From Oscillospiraceae bacterium (lineage in GTDB: Bacteria > Bacillota > Clostridia > Oscillospirales > Oscillospiraceae): a stretch of 9,211 nucleotides of DNA. The translations under genes were made by a program, and so were the position numbers. The stretch is taken from NCBI GenBank assembly GCA_031280855.1, contig JAITGH010000161.1, positions 1-9,211 on the forward strand, read 5' to 3'. The notes beneath the pieces were generated by a model. The model worked only from the letters and a program-made list of their open reading frames with translations, made no database searches and was not told the origin of the DNA. Position 1 is the first letter of the stretch. Every line of letters starts with the position of its first letter. Of the stretch, positions 1 to 5,960 are shown in pieces.

Positions 1-2
1 GC

Positions 3-59
3 GACCTTTCAGAGAAGCTGTACGCCGGACGCACAATGGAGACGTTCAGCCACGGTTAG
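3..59 (+). CDS. Possible 3' end of a truncated plus-strand gene
   Basis: Frame 3 from the left edge is open and reads DLSEKLYAGRTMETFSHG before a TAG stop at 57-59. The residue mix is plausible for a real C-terminus, and the frame ends 15 nt before the end of the convergent minus-strand CapA gene. Only 18 codons are visible and the family cannot be recognised. Another frame is also open across this stretch, so chance is a fair alternative. Confidence 0.3.
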   Translation, partial: DLSEKLYAGRTMETFSHG

Positions 60-74
60 CCTTCCGCGATTTCG

Positions 75-1610
75 CTACTCTAACGTGTAACGCTCACCAT
101 CGAGCGTTACCGCAATGCCGTCATCTTGAAATCGCACTCGAGTTCGCTGCAGCTCGACCGCGATAAGCCGGGCGCGTTCGCCGTCGGTCTTGCTGAATCG
201 CAGAGTCACGACGCACCCGACGTCGCGTTGCTCCCCGCGTTGTGAGCTTATGAAGTTGCCCAGCGAGTACGCGGCGAAGCCGCGACGCTCCGCGCCGTGC
301 GAGTCTCGTATTGTGATGAACTCCATGGATTGCACTATGTGAGGGTGCGAGGCGAGAACCGCGTCCGCTCCGGCGTCCAGCCACGCTTGAGCCGCGTCCT
401 TGTAACGCCTGCGAGTCTCAAGCTCGTACTCTACGCCCATATGCGGAAGTACGATGATCGCGTCCGCGCCAAGCTCAAGAGCTTGAGCGATTCGCGCACT
501 TACGGAATCTAACGAGTCGACGCGCCATGGCGCGTCCGGCTCGTTGCCGTTCAGCGACTCCGTACACACGATGAATGCGAGCGCGATCCCGTTGACCTTG
601 ACGATGGCGACACTCTCGCTGTCGATCTGCGCCGCGTACGTGCCGGAGTGCGCCAGTCCGAGCGCGTCAAGTTCGCGCAACGTGTGCTCCAGTCCCGCGA
701 TTCCGAAGTCGAGCGCGTGATTGTTCGCAGTGCTGACGAAGTCGAACCCCGCGTCTCGAATCGCCTCCGCAAACTCTCGAGGAGCCGCGAATCGCGGATA
801 GTCCGATACAAGCTTCCCGGGTTGCACCAGAGTAGTCTCGAGGTTCCCGACGGCGAAATCAGCGGCAGAGATCAGCGGCGTCAGCGCGGTGAACGCATGG
901 TTGAAGTCGTAGTGATCGCCGCCATGAGTCCACGCGCTGTGAATCTGCGCCGTGTGGCACATCAGATCGCCCACGACCGCGACGCTGATCTCGCGATCGC
1001 TCGATTCTACGGGGCGGAAGCCGAACGCGCTCCACGCGTAGGTGTACTCGTCGGACGCGCCTTCGCGGAAGTCCGGCGAGTACTCGCCCTCACGCGTTAC
1101 GAGCAATACGCCGGAGTCTTCGGGACTGCGCACTCCGTCGCTGTTAAGCTCCAGCGAGTAGATCGCTCGAGGTAAACTCGAGGAGCACCACATCGACTTC
1201 ACTCGACCGCCGTTCACCGAGTACACGTATAGATGGCACCGCACGGTCGCGTCGTCGTTCGTCATGCGCGATGGGAACTCCGAGCCGAAACGGTACGACT
1301 TCCAGAGAGTGAACGCGACGTCGGTGATCCCGTCGCAGTCGATATCGCCGACTTGGAACGCGGAGACGAACCAATCGGGAGGTGTCGTCCAAACCTCGCC
1401 GCCGCTCTCGTCCGTTACGTTCAATCGACCGTTGTCGAGCGTGAAGCGATAGCCGCCGCCGCTCTCGCTGATCGCGGCGGTCGCGACCCGCGTTGTCAGG
1501 AAGTCGCGGAACTCCGGCGTAAGCTCCGGCTCCGGCTTGCAAGAAGTTAACAGTAACGCGAGAGCGAATGCCGCGATTGCTGATAACGCCGTGCGTCTAG
1601 TTGTAGTCAT
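75..1610 (-). CDS. CapA-family (PGA_cap) lipoprotein with N-terminal FG-GAP-like segment
   Basis: A 511-aa predicted lipoprotein. Numbered from the ATG at 1608-1610, residues 1-23 form a signal peptide (basic TTTRR, hydrophobic core, LLTSC lipobox) with the lipidated Cys at 24. Residues of about 30-200 form a poorly defined domain containing GDIDCDGITD (about 88-97), a DxDxDG calcium-loop pattern as in FG-GAP/VCBS repeats. Residues of about 208-490 are a bacterial capsule synthesis CapA domain, a metallophosphoesterase-like fold. It shows GDLM (214-217), NLE (256-258), NNHALDFG (296-303), PHMGVEYE (389-396), DAVLASHPH (416-424) and YSLGNF (448-453). The family includes the PgsA/CapA protein needed for poly-gamma-glutamate capsule production, but no capB/capC partners are in the window, so the substrate is unknown. 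I chose the inner ATG over an upstream start (1661) because it begins the signal peptide directly. It overlaps the end of the DUF3160 gene by 14 nt, suggesting translational coupling; no strong SD is visible. It is probably anchored outside the cytoplasmic membrane. Confidence 0.88.
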   Translation of the reverse strand: MTTTRRTALSAIAAFALALLLTSCKPEPELTPEFRDFLTTRVATAAISESGGGYRFTLDNGRLNVTDESGGEVWTTPPDWFVSAFQVGDIDCDGITDVAFTLWKSYRFGSEFPSRMTNDDATVRCHLYVYSVNGGRVKSMWCSSSLPRAIYSLELNSDGVRSPEDSGVLLVTREGEYSPDFREGASDEYTYAWSAFGFRPVESSDREISVAVVGDLMCHTAQIHSAWTHGGDHYDFNHAFTALTPLISAADFAVGNLETTLVQPGKLVSDYPRFAAPREFAEAIRDAGFDFVSTANNHALDFGIAGLEHTLRELDALGLAHSGTYAAQIDSESVAIVKVNGIALAFIVCTESLNGNEPDAPWRVDSLDSVSARIAQALELGADAIIVLPHMGVEYELETRRRYKDAAQAWLDAGADAVLASHPHIVQSMEFITIRDSHGAERRGFAAYSLGNFISSQRGEQRDVGCVVTLRFSKTDGERARLIAVELQRTRVRFQDDGIAVTLDGERYTLE

Positions 1611-3960
1611 CCCAACGCATCTTACCGATGTCGACGGTGAAAGCGGATTTCCAGCTTGCAAGCGGCGGCAGATCGCCGTTGCGCATACGCTCGTGCCATT
1701 GGTCGTCGGTCATGCGCCCGTCGAGCGGCACGGTGAACTCGTAGTGCGAGTATACCGCTCCGCTTGCGAGAGTCGGTACGCCGTCGCGCAAGAATACGAC
1801 GAAGATCGTTTTTGCATAGCCCGTGCCCTCTTCCAATGCTTGACCGCTCGGATCGGTCGCGATGTCCGCGACTACGCCCAACGGGTGCTGATCCAGGAAT
1901 TGAGGTCTGATGTAATCGTAGACCCACGATTCACCGATTTGCTCTACAATCGAAGTTTGGGAGTCGCCCTCGGTCATCTGATCCATCTCGTACTTTTTCG
2001 CGACGTCCCAGATGTGCTCAAGCTCCACGCCGAACGTACGGATCAGCTCGTAATCCGCGTCGGACAGCGGCGAGTTCGCAAGCTCCTTCTCCGCGATCTC
2101 CGTCAGGCGAGTGGATAGCGTCAGCAGAGTGTTAAGCGCTTCCTCCGCCTCCGAGGTAAGCAAGTTGCGAGCTTTCAGTCCGTCCAGGGTTTGTCGAACC
2201 AAGGCGGCGAGCCGCCCGTATACGACGGGATTAGGTTCGACGTACCCGCGATCGTCGGGAGGTACGGGCTTCTCATCGCCGTCGCCTGCCTCCGCTAACA
2301 TCGCTTTTGCATATAGCAGGGTATCGTGCTTCAGCTCCGTCCAGCTGCCTTGGAACGAGTTCAGCTCTTTCAGCGTCCACGCCTCGTTCTGCATGAACAG
2401 CGGGTAACCCGCGCCGTTAGCAGAGTCCGCGAACGGTCGGAGCATATACATCCACGACCAGTACAAGTTCGTGTGCCAAACGTCCTGCGGAATCGCGGCG
2501 ATCTCGGCTTGAGTCTTCGTCATCTGCGCCGAGTAATCCGGGAACACGGTCGCCTCGCCCTCCAACAGTTTCAGCGCGGAGTCGGAGCCGAACGCGGCGG
2601 GTACGTCCAGCGAGTTCGGCAACATGCGCCCCGCGACTGCTCGGTCTACCAGATTCTGCATAACGTACGCGTCCACGGTGAATCGCTGACCCATGAAGCG
2701 ATAGCCCGTGACGGCGGCGTCGCGGTCTTGATCCCTGCGGATCGGGACGGAGTTGATCTTCGGCGGCGCGAAGCGGCTTACGATCTCGTACGCCTGCGGG
2801 AATTTCTCCATGTCCCCGACAACGGACGTTATGCCGATCGAGTCGCCGTACACGCTTTTAAGCGCGTCCGCGTATTGGAAATAGGTGATATCGTCGCACT
2901 CACCGACGAAGAAGTTCGTCGGTTCGAAGATCGTCGCCCAGAGTTTCGCGATCTCCGGGTCTTGCAATGCGGAGGTCTGCAAGAGCGCGGACTTGACCTC
3001 GCACGTGTCGCCGCTTCGGAACGTCATCTGCCCGTACCACATCATCGCCTTGAAAAACGCCTGAAGCTCCGGCGATCTGTTGTAGTGACTGCGAACGATG
3101 TACTGCGAGTAATCCGCTTTGTAGGAGTCCGGTTCTTCAACCGTCGTGAGGTTAATCACGGGGGAGACCGTGATCCCCTGATGGTTGGCGATCAAGCCGA
3201 GCTCGATTTCAACGTAGTCTTTGACCTCTGCGGGAATGGTGAACGACGAGTCAAGCAGTTTCATCGCGACGCTGAAATAGCCGATGTTGCGAAGCGTGGG
3301 CGATTTGAACTCCGTTTCCTTAAGCTCGTTATATTGGTTCACCGACGCGTCAAGCATTTTGCGCGTAAGCTCCGTAAGTACGGGGTAAAGCTTGTTCTGC
3401 TCCAAGTCCGTCAGAACGTAATCGAACATCAAGTGGAACGTATGCACGGCGGAGTCCGTCGTGATGAAGTTCGGCACATAGTTGTAGCGGTTCGACTCAT
3501 ATAGCTGGAAGAACTCGCTGTAGGAGTACTTGTCGGAGACGGCGAAGCCGTTGCGCTCGATCATCGCGATCGCCTCGCTTGAGAGGTTGTTCTCCGAGTG
3601 CCAGTAGCCGAAACTGGTCTCCCAATCGCGGTAGTTGGGATCGAACTGTTTGAAGTTCGCCACGTTCGCCAGACCGCTTTCGACTCGGTAATCCGGAATC
3701 GACGGGGTACCGCTGTAGACGTAGTCGCGATAGTCCGCGAACGTCCCGGTGTACGCAAGAGTCTCGAAGCCGCTCGCAGGATCGGCGGTAGCGGTGGGAG
3801 CGTTGAAGTCCGGGCTCGCGTCCGGAGTCGCAGTCGCCGACGGGCTCGCGCTCGCACTCGCGTCCGCTTGCCTTACGGTTACCGAGTCCGCGCAACTCGA
3901 CAGTAATAGTAACGCGATCGCCAAGATCGCTGATACGCCGCGCTTGCTTATGTTTCGCAT
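1597..3960 (-). CDS. DUF3160 family lipoprotein
   Basis: A full-length 787-aa protein of the DUF3160 family, whose biochemical role is unknown to me. Residues 1-22 are a signal peptide (RNISKR, then a Leu/Ala/Ile core) with lipobox LLSSC and Cys23. Residues of about 30-63 are a Ser/Ala/Thr/Pro/Asp low-complexity linker that would hold the globular part away from the membrane. The DUF3160 domain fills about 65-787. Recognisable parts are YVPNFITTDS followed by VHTFHLMFD (161-180), YWSWMYMLRPF in the middle, and the C-terminal HYEFTVPLDGR and PPLASW stretches. The ATG at 3958-3960 has an excellent SD (AGGAGGA, 3971-3977) with a 10-nt spacer. It is the first gene of a two-gene unit with the CapA-like lipoprotein and overlaps it by 14 nt. 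The probable promoter is at 4273-4301. Family assignment is firm; function is not inferred. Confidence 0.9.
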   Translation of the reverse strand: MRNISKRGVSAILAIALLLLSSCADSVTVRQADASASASPSATATPDASPDFNAPTATADPASGFETLAYTGTFADYRDYVYSGTPSIPDYRVESGLANVANFKQFDPNYRDWETSFGYWHSENNLSSEAIAMIERNGFAVSDKYSYSEFFQLYESNRYNYVPNFITTDSAVHTFHLMFDYVLTDLEQNKLYPVLTELTRKMLDASVNQYNELKETEFKSPTLRNIGYFSVAMKLLDSSFTIPAEVKDYVEIELGLIANHQGITVSPVINLTTVEEPDSYKADYSQYIVRSHYNRSPELQAFFKAMMWYGQMTFRSGDTCEVKSALLQTSALQDPEIAKLWATIFEPTNFFVGECDDITYFQYADALKSVYGDSIGITSVVGDMEKFPQAYEIVSRFAPPKINSVPIRRDQDRDAAVTGYRFMGQRFTVDAYVMQNLVDRAVAGRMLPNSLDVPAAFGSDSALKLLEGEATVFPDYSAQMTKTQAEIAAIPQDVWHTNLYWSWMYMLRPFADSANGAGYPLFMQNEAWTLKELNSFQGSWTELKHDTLLYAKAMLAEAGDGDEKPVPPDDRGYVEPNPVVYGRLAALVRQTLDGLKARNLLTSEAEEALNTLLTLSTRLTEIAEKELANSPLSDADYELIRTFGVELEHIWDVAKKYEMDQMTEGDSQTSIVEQIGESWVYDYIRPQFLDQHPLGVVADIATDPSGQALEEGTGYAKTIFVVFLRDGVPTLASGAVYSHYEFTVPLDGRMTDDQWHERMRNGDLPPLASWKSAFTVDIGKMRWDDYN

Positions 3961-3970
3961 GTTAGTTTTG

Positions 3971-3977
3971 TCCTCCT
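3971..3977 (-). promoter_or_regulatory. Strong ribosome binding site of the DUF3160 gene
   Basis: The plus strand reads TCCTCCT, so the transcript carries AGGAGGA ten nucleotides before the ATG at 3960. It is nearly fully complementary to the 16S 3' end and fixes this start. Confidence 0.88.
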
Positions 3978-3994
3978 GTAAGGTACGATTGACA

Positions 3995-4087
3995 ATGTAT
4001 TGGGACGCGGGGGTTTACGGGGGTTTGGGGTTATGTATTGGGACGGGGGTTACGCGAGGGGTTTACGAGGGACGCGGGGGTTTACGG
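3995..4087. repeat. G-rich imperfect direct repeats with G-quadruplex potential
   Basis: A 13-bp unit (ATGTATTGGGACG) occurs at 3995-4007 and 4033-4045. A 19-bp unit (GGGACGCGGGGGTTTACGG) occurs perfectly at 4002-4020 and 4069-4087. The plus strand has runs of 3-5 G separated by short loops; 4002-4030 alone has four runs with loops of 4, 5 and 3 nt, meeting the usual G3N1-7 quadruplex pattern. The tract lies in the leader of the DUF3160 transcript, whose RNA is therefore C-rich and whose template strand is G-rich. Whether a quadruplex forms is inference. Confidence 0.75.
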
Positions 4088-4108
4088 AAGTAGGGGCTAA
4101 TGTTGGAT

Positions 4109-4123
4109 CCAGCGTCACGCTGG
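4109..4123. other. Short perfect hairpin CCAGCG-TCA-CGCTGG
   Basis: A 6-bp GC-rich perfect inverted repeat with a 3-nt loop immediately abuts the outer edge of the left repeat arm. No T-run follows it on either strand, so it is not a standard intrinsic terminator. In the DUF3160 leader it would form a second stem-loop about 53 nt after the 33-nt hairpin. Confidence 0.6.
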
Positions 4124-4213
4124 TTGAAAAAAGTTTGACAAAAACTTTTATATTTTGCCGCTGCGATTATCGGAGGGAAACTCTCGCGCCCTGATGGCGC
4201 TCGAGTTTCGCGG
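4124..4213. repeat. Left arm of a composite inverted repeat
   Basis: The first 27 nt (4124-4150) are an exact reverse complement of 4921-4947. After a 22-nt spacer come AGGGAAA and the 33-nt hairpin (4177-4209), then TTTCGCG. The right arm (4861-4947) repeats this order in inverted orientation: 27-mer, spacer, AGGGAAA, 33-nt hairpin, TTTCGCG. The 27-mer contains AAAAGTTT and AAACTTTT, so it is itself partly palindromic. Similar A/T-rich palindromes are, as I recall, common between genes in gut Clostridia, where they give spurious KSLTKTF-type ORFs. Confidence 0.75.
4177..4209 (-). other. 33-nt hairpin with tandem G.A internal loop (copy 1, DUF3160 leader)
   Basis: Read on the minus strand: GAAACTC, GA, GCGCC, loop ATCAG, GGCGC, GA, GAGTTTC. 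This gives a 7-bp stem, a 2x2 GA/GA internal loop (the arrangement for sheared tandem G.A pairs), a 5-bp GC stem and a pentaloop. It lies about 57-89 nt downstream of the inferred start of the DUF3160 transcript. The same geometry occurs at 6001-6033 and 4871-4903. Confidence 0.7.
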
Positions 4214-4272
4214 TAGAGGCGGCGCTCGTAACTCTCGTCCCCCTATTTTCTAATTCCTAACTCCTACTATGC

Positions 4273-4301
4273 ATTATACCACAGTTTGGCGTAAAAGTCA
4301 A
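4273..4301 (-). promoter_or_regulatory. Consensus sigma-70/SigA promoter for the DUF3160-CapA unit
   Basis: On the minus strand TTGACT (4301-4296) and a perfect TATAAT (4278-4273) are separated by exactly 17 nt, with TGG just before the -10 box (extended -10, TGn). Transcription would start near 4266 and run about 305 nt to the DUF3160 start codon, crossing the 33-nt hairpin, the A/T-rich 27-mer and the C-rich repeat tract. The spacer block CGCCAAA and TGTGG match the two plus-strand promoters further right. Confidence 0.85.
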
Positions 4302-4484
4302 GCATTATTTTGCGATTATGCAAAGTTTGTGATAGTTGCACAAGTTCTTGAGAGTTGGAGCGTTCGCGTTTGTGCAATAGTGCTAACGATTGCGAGTAGT
4401 GCGTGAGTGCGCGTGAGTGTAGCTCGCGTGCGCGTGAAGCCCGTAGTTTCAGTGCTTCACGCGACATGAGTGCGTGCAGTTTTT

Positions 4485-4520
4485 CCGATAATCCCGATAA
4501 TCCCGATAATGCCGATAATG
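4485..4520. repeat. Four tandem 9-bp units
   Basis: Units CCGATAATC, CCGATAATC, CCGATAATG, CCGATAATG run without gaps. On the minus strand they translate to repeated Ile-Ile-Gly, but no credible gene surrounds them. Confidence 0.85.
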
Positions 4521-4543
4521 CATCCAAAAAACACATACCGTAT

Positions 4544-4579
4544 ACCGTAACCAAAACCATAACCATAACCAAATCCGTA
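4544..4579. repeat. Degenerate hexamer array
   Basis: Six contiguous 6-bp units: ACCGTA, ACCAAA, ACCATA, ACCATA, ACCAAA, TCCGTA. An ACCGTAT precedes them and a CA-rich run (AACCACACACACACCG) follows. It resembles a replication-slippage microsatellite in non-coding DNA. Confidence 0.75.
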
Positions 4580-4668
4580 AACCACACACACACCGTCCTC
4601 ACAAACTTCGCTACGCTGCGCCGCACTTACGTGCGGCATTCGCTGCGCTTCGTTGTTCGTCCTCTTTC

Positions 4669-4744
4669 GGCTCGAAACGCTACGCTGGTTTCTCGCCGAG
4701 TTGGACGGGGGACGCGGCTCGAAACGCTACGCGTTCTCGCCGAG
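4669..4744. repeat. Two direct copies of a ~30-bp repeat
   Basis: Copy A (4669-4700) and copy B (4716-4744) both begin GGCTCGAAACGCTACGC and end TTCTCGCCGAG, differing by a 3-nt insertion. A third, inverted copy lies at 5178-5207 in the leader of the DUF4358 gene; against copy B it has one insertion and one mismatch. The flanks are full of CGAAGCG/CGCAGCG-like words and a GCCGCAC-TTAC-GTGCGGC hairpin (about 4620-4638). Confidence 0.8.
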
Positions 4745-4860
4745 CCCTGCGGGGGACGGGGGTTAGTCGGCTTCGCCGACGTGTGTGTGGGTTTTGAGAG
4801 AGAGTTTTGAAAGTTTATGTAAACTACGAGGGCTTAACCGGTTTGCGAGAACGGCGTTTG

Positions 4861-4947
4861 GCTCGAGCGCGAAAGTTGAGAACCATAAGGGTTCTCAACT
4901 TTCCCTCTGTGAATGGTGTGTAAAAGTTTTTGTCAAACTTTTTTCAA
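4861..4947. repeat. Right arm of a composite inverted repeat
   Basis: Holds the 33-nt hairpin (4871-4903), then CCTCTG and the exact inverted copy (4921-4947) of the 27-mer at 4124-4150. Relative to the left arm the same edges point inward, as in terminal inverted repeats enclosing about 770 bp. Confidence 0.75.
4871..4903 (+). other. 33-nt perfect hairpin (copy 2, intergenic)
   Basis: GAAAGTTGAGAACC pairs perfectly with GGTTCTCAACTTTC around the loop ATAAG, a 14-bp stem. The lengths match the other two copies (7+2+5, 5-nt loop), but the 2x2 position is Watson-Crick (GA with TC) instead of GA/GA. No T-run follows. The only upstream promoter-like sequence (TTGAGA, 4794-4799, with a poor -10) is weak, so transcription here is not supported. 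Confidence 0.75.
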
Positions 4948-5106
4948 AAAGTTTGCGTTCCAAACCCTCGTAAACATGCATTGTCAAACCGCGTCTTCGG
5001 GTTTTGAGAAAAAATTTTTTACTTATTTTGATAGGGTCGAATCCCGCAGTTTCAGGTGCTCTCGGGGATTGGTGCAAAAAAAGTTACAAACTTTCGAAAA
5101 AAGTAC

Positions 5107-5135
5107 TTGACAAATGCGCCAAAGTGTGGTATAAT
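5107..5135 (+). promoter_or_regulatory. Perfect consensus promoter for the DUF4358 lipoprotein
   Basis: TTGACA (5107-5112), a 17-nt spacer and TATAAT (5130-5135), with TGG before the -10 box. An A-tract (GAAAAAAG) just upstream of -35 could act as an UP element. The predicted start is near 5142, giving a leader of about 159 nt to the gene at 5301. Confidence 0.9.
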
Positions 5136-5177
5136 GTCAGTAGTGATGGATCAGGGGGGACGGAGGAAGCGTTCCGA

Positions 5178-5207
5178 CTCGGCGAGAACCGCGAAGCGTT
5201 TCGAGCC
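5178..5207. repeat. Third copy of the ~30-bp repeat, inverted, in the DUF4358 leader
   Basis: Inverted relative to copies at 4669-4700 and 4716-4744. Within it, 5195-5211 is an exact 17-bp match to the reverse complement of 4665-4681. Weaker similarity continues through GGACGA, CAAC and GAAGTTTG-GAGGACG to about 5282, so roughly 100 bp of the leader is a diverged inverted copy of the island at about 4600-4700. Confidence 0.75.
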
Positions 5208-5300
5208 GAAAAGGACGAGCAACAAAGCGTGCGAGCCTTACCGCGAAGCGGTGAGGCGAGACAAAGCGAAGTTTGCGAGGACGCAAGGAGGGTTTACGCG

Positions 5301-5849
5301 ATGGAAATACAGAGGTTCACGGGGTTCGCGAAGGCGAAAGTAAGAGGGTTCATCAAGCTTCCGGCAAAAAGTTTGATCGCGCCCGTGCTCACGTTCGCGC
5401 TTGCACTGCTGACGGCGTGCACGGCGACGCCGCGAGAGTTACCGACGCCGCAGGAGCTGTTCGGCGCGGTCGAGCGTGAGGTCGCGCTTCCCGCGATGGT
5501 TGAGGCGACCGACGACGAGGTGCTTGCGTACTTGGGGATCGACTCGCCGGATTACTCCGCCTGCGCCTATTACACGGGCGAGAACTCGCTGAAGCCCGAT
5601 GAGATCGCGATCTTCGCCGCGATTGACGAACCCGCCGCCGAGCGGATCGAGGCGAAGCTTCGCTCCAGGCTGGAGTACATGGCAAAATCTGCCGAGAACT
5701 ATTTGCCTGACAACCTGCCGATAATCGAACGCGCAGTGGTGCGCCGCGATCGGCTGACCGTCGCGATGTTCGTCTCCGCCGACGCGGACGCAATTGCAGT
5801 CGCTTATGCGGACGCGCTCGCCGGTTCAGGAGGCAAGGAGCAGGAGTGA
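5301..5849 (+). CDS. DUF4358-like lipoprotein
   Basis: A 182-aa predicted lipoprotein. The frame stays open far upstream, but the ATG at 5301 is the right start: AAGGAGG lies at 5285-5291 with a 9-nt spacer, downstream of the consensus promoter. Residues 1-24 are a long basic n-region, about 25-39 a hydrophobic core (LIAPVLTFALALLTA) and Cys40 the lipidated residue. The mature part contains YYTGENSLKPDEIAIF (about 90-105), then a helix AAERIEAKLRSRLEYM and the C-terminal RLTVAMFVSADADAIAVAY. This pattern matches the DUF4358 family, small secreted or lipid-anchored proteins of Clostridia with no established function. It is monocistronic as far as I can see, since secG downstream has its own promoter. 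The 159-nt leader is largely repeat-derived. Confidence 0.8.
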   Translation: MEIQRFTGFAKAKVRGFIKLPAKSLIAPVLTFALALLTACTATPRELPTPQELFGAVEREVALPAMVEATDDEVLAYLGIDSPDYSACAYYTGENSLKPDEIAIFAAIDEPAAERIEAKLRSRLEYMAKSAENYLPDNLPIIERAVVRRDRLTVAMFVSADADAIAVAYADALAGSGGKEQE

Positions 5850-5925
5850 GGAGCGGAGACGGTGGACGTTCGCGAGGGGGCGGCCAACTCGGCGAAAAAA
5901 GTTTTGAAGTTTTGCAAAAAAACTC

Positions 5926-5954
5926 TTGACAAATCGCCAAACTTGTGGTATAAT
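5926..5954 (+). promoter_or_regulatory. Perfect consensus promoter for secG-proC
   Basis: TTGACA (5926-5931), a 17-nt spacer and TATAAT (5949-5954) with TGTGG before the -10. An A-rich stretch (GCAAAAAAACTC) precedes -35. The predicted start is near 5961. It shares CTTGACAAAT, CGCCAAA and TGTGGTATAAT with the promoter at 5107-5135. Confidence 0.9.
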
Positions 5955-5960
5955 ACAAGC

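Larger units (their letters stand above)
3978..5106. other. Repeat-dense gene-free island between divergent lipoprotein genes
   Basis: About 1.1 kb with no credible protein-coding gene. Short open frames here translate to low-complexity strings (Gly-Tyr-Phe runs, Ile-Ile-Gly repeats) or to A/T-rich repeat translations such as KSLTKTF. It holds the minus-strand promoter of the DUF3160 unit (4273-4301), a G-rich direct-repeat tract (3995-4087), two inverted copies of a composite element (4124-4213 and 4861-4947), a 9-bp tandem repeat (4485-4520), a hexamer array (4544-4579) and a 30-bp direct repeat (4669-4744). A GTCGGC/GCCGAC hairpin with a TTC loop lies at 4766-4780. At 4948-5106 the sequence is A/T-rich and no gene is seen. 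Confidence 0.8.

Noticed and set aside
87..110. 9-bp hairpin GTAACGCTC/GAGCGTTAC as a terminator
   Set aside because: It lies inside the 3' coding end of the CapA gene and no T-run follows on either strand.
3177..3185. CCCTGATGG, matching the loop of the 33-nt hairpin
   Set aside because: It is inside the DUF3160 coding sequence and the flanking bases do not form the stems.
4135..4170. TTGACA at 4135 as a plus-strand promoter
   Set aside because: No acceptable -10 box lies 15-19 nt downstream; the TTGACA is part of the palindromic 27-mer.
4485..4579. CRISPR array
   Set aside because: Units are 6 and 9 bp, contiguous and without spacers, and no cas gene is present.
4267..4639. Overlapping minus-strand open frames of 119 and 60 aa with Gly-Tyr-Phe and Ile-Gly repeats
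   Set aside because: They are translations of the hexamer and 9-bp tandem repeats, have no good ribosome site or family resemblance, and overlap each other in different frames; one runs into the promoter at 4273-4301.
5036..5052. GGGTCGAATCCC resembling a tRNA T-arm
   Set aside because: Only 3-bp of stem fits and no acceptor, anticodon or D-arm lies at the right distance upstream; likely chance or a very old remnant.
4895..5077. Short open frames containing KSLTKTF-like strings on both sides of the island
   Set aside because: They translate the A/T-rich palindromic repeat; the same peptide arises from both inverted copies, which marks a repeat artefact and not a gene.
5004..5300. Upstream in-frame extension of the DUF4358 gene (99 more codons)
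   Set aside because: It would run through the consensus promoter and leader and put the signal peptide internally; the ATG at 5301 has a strong ribosome site.
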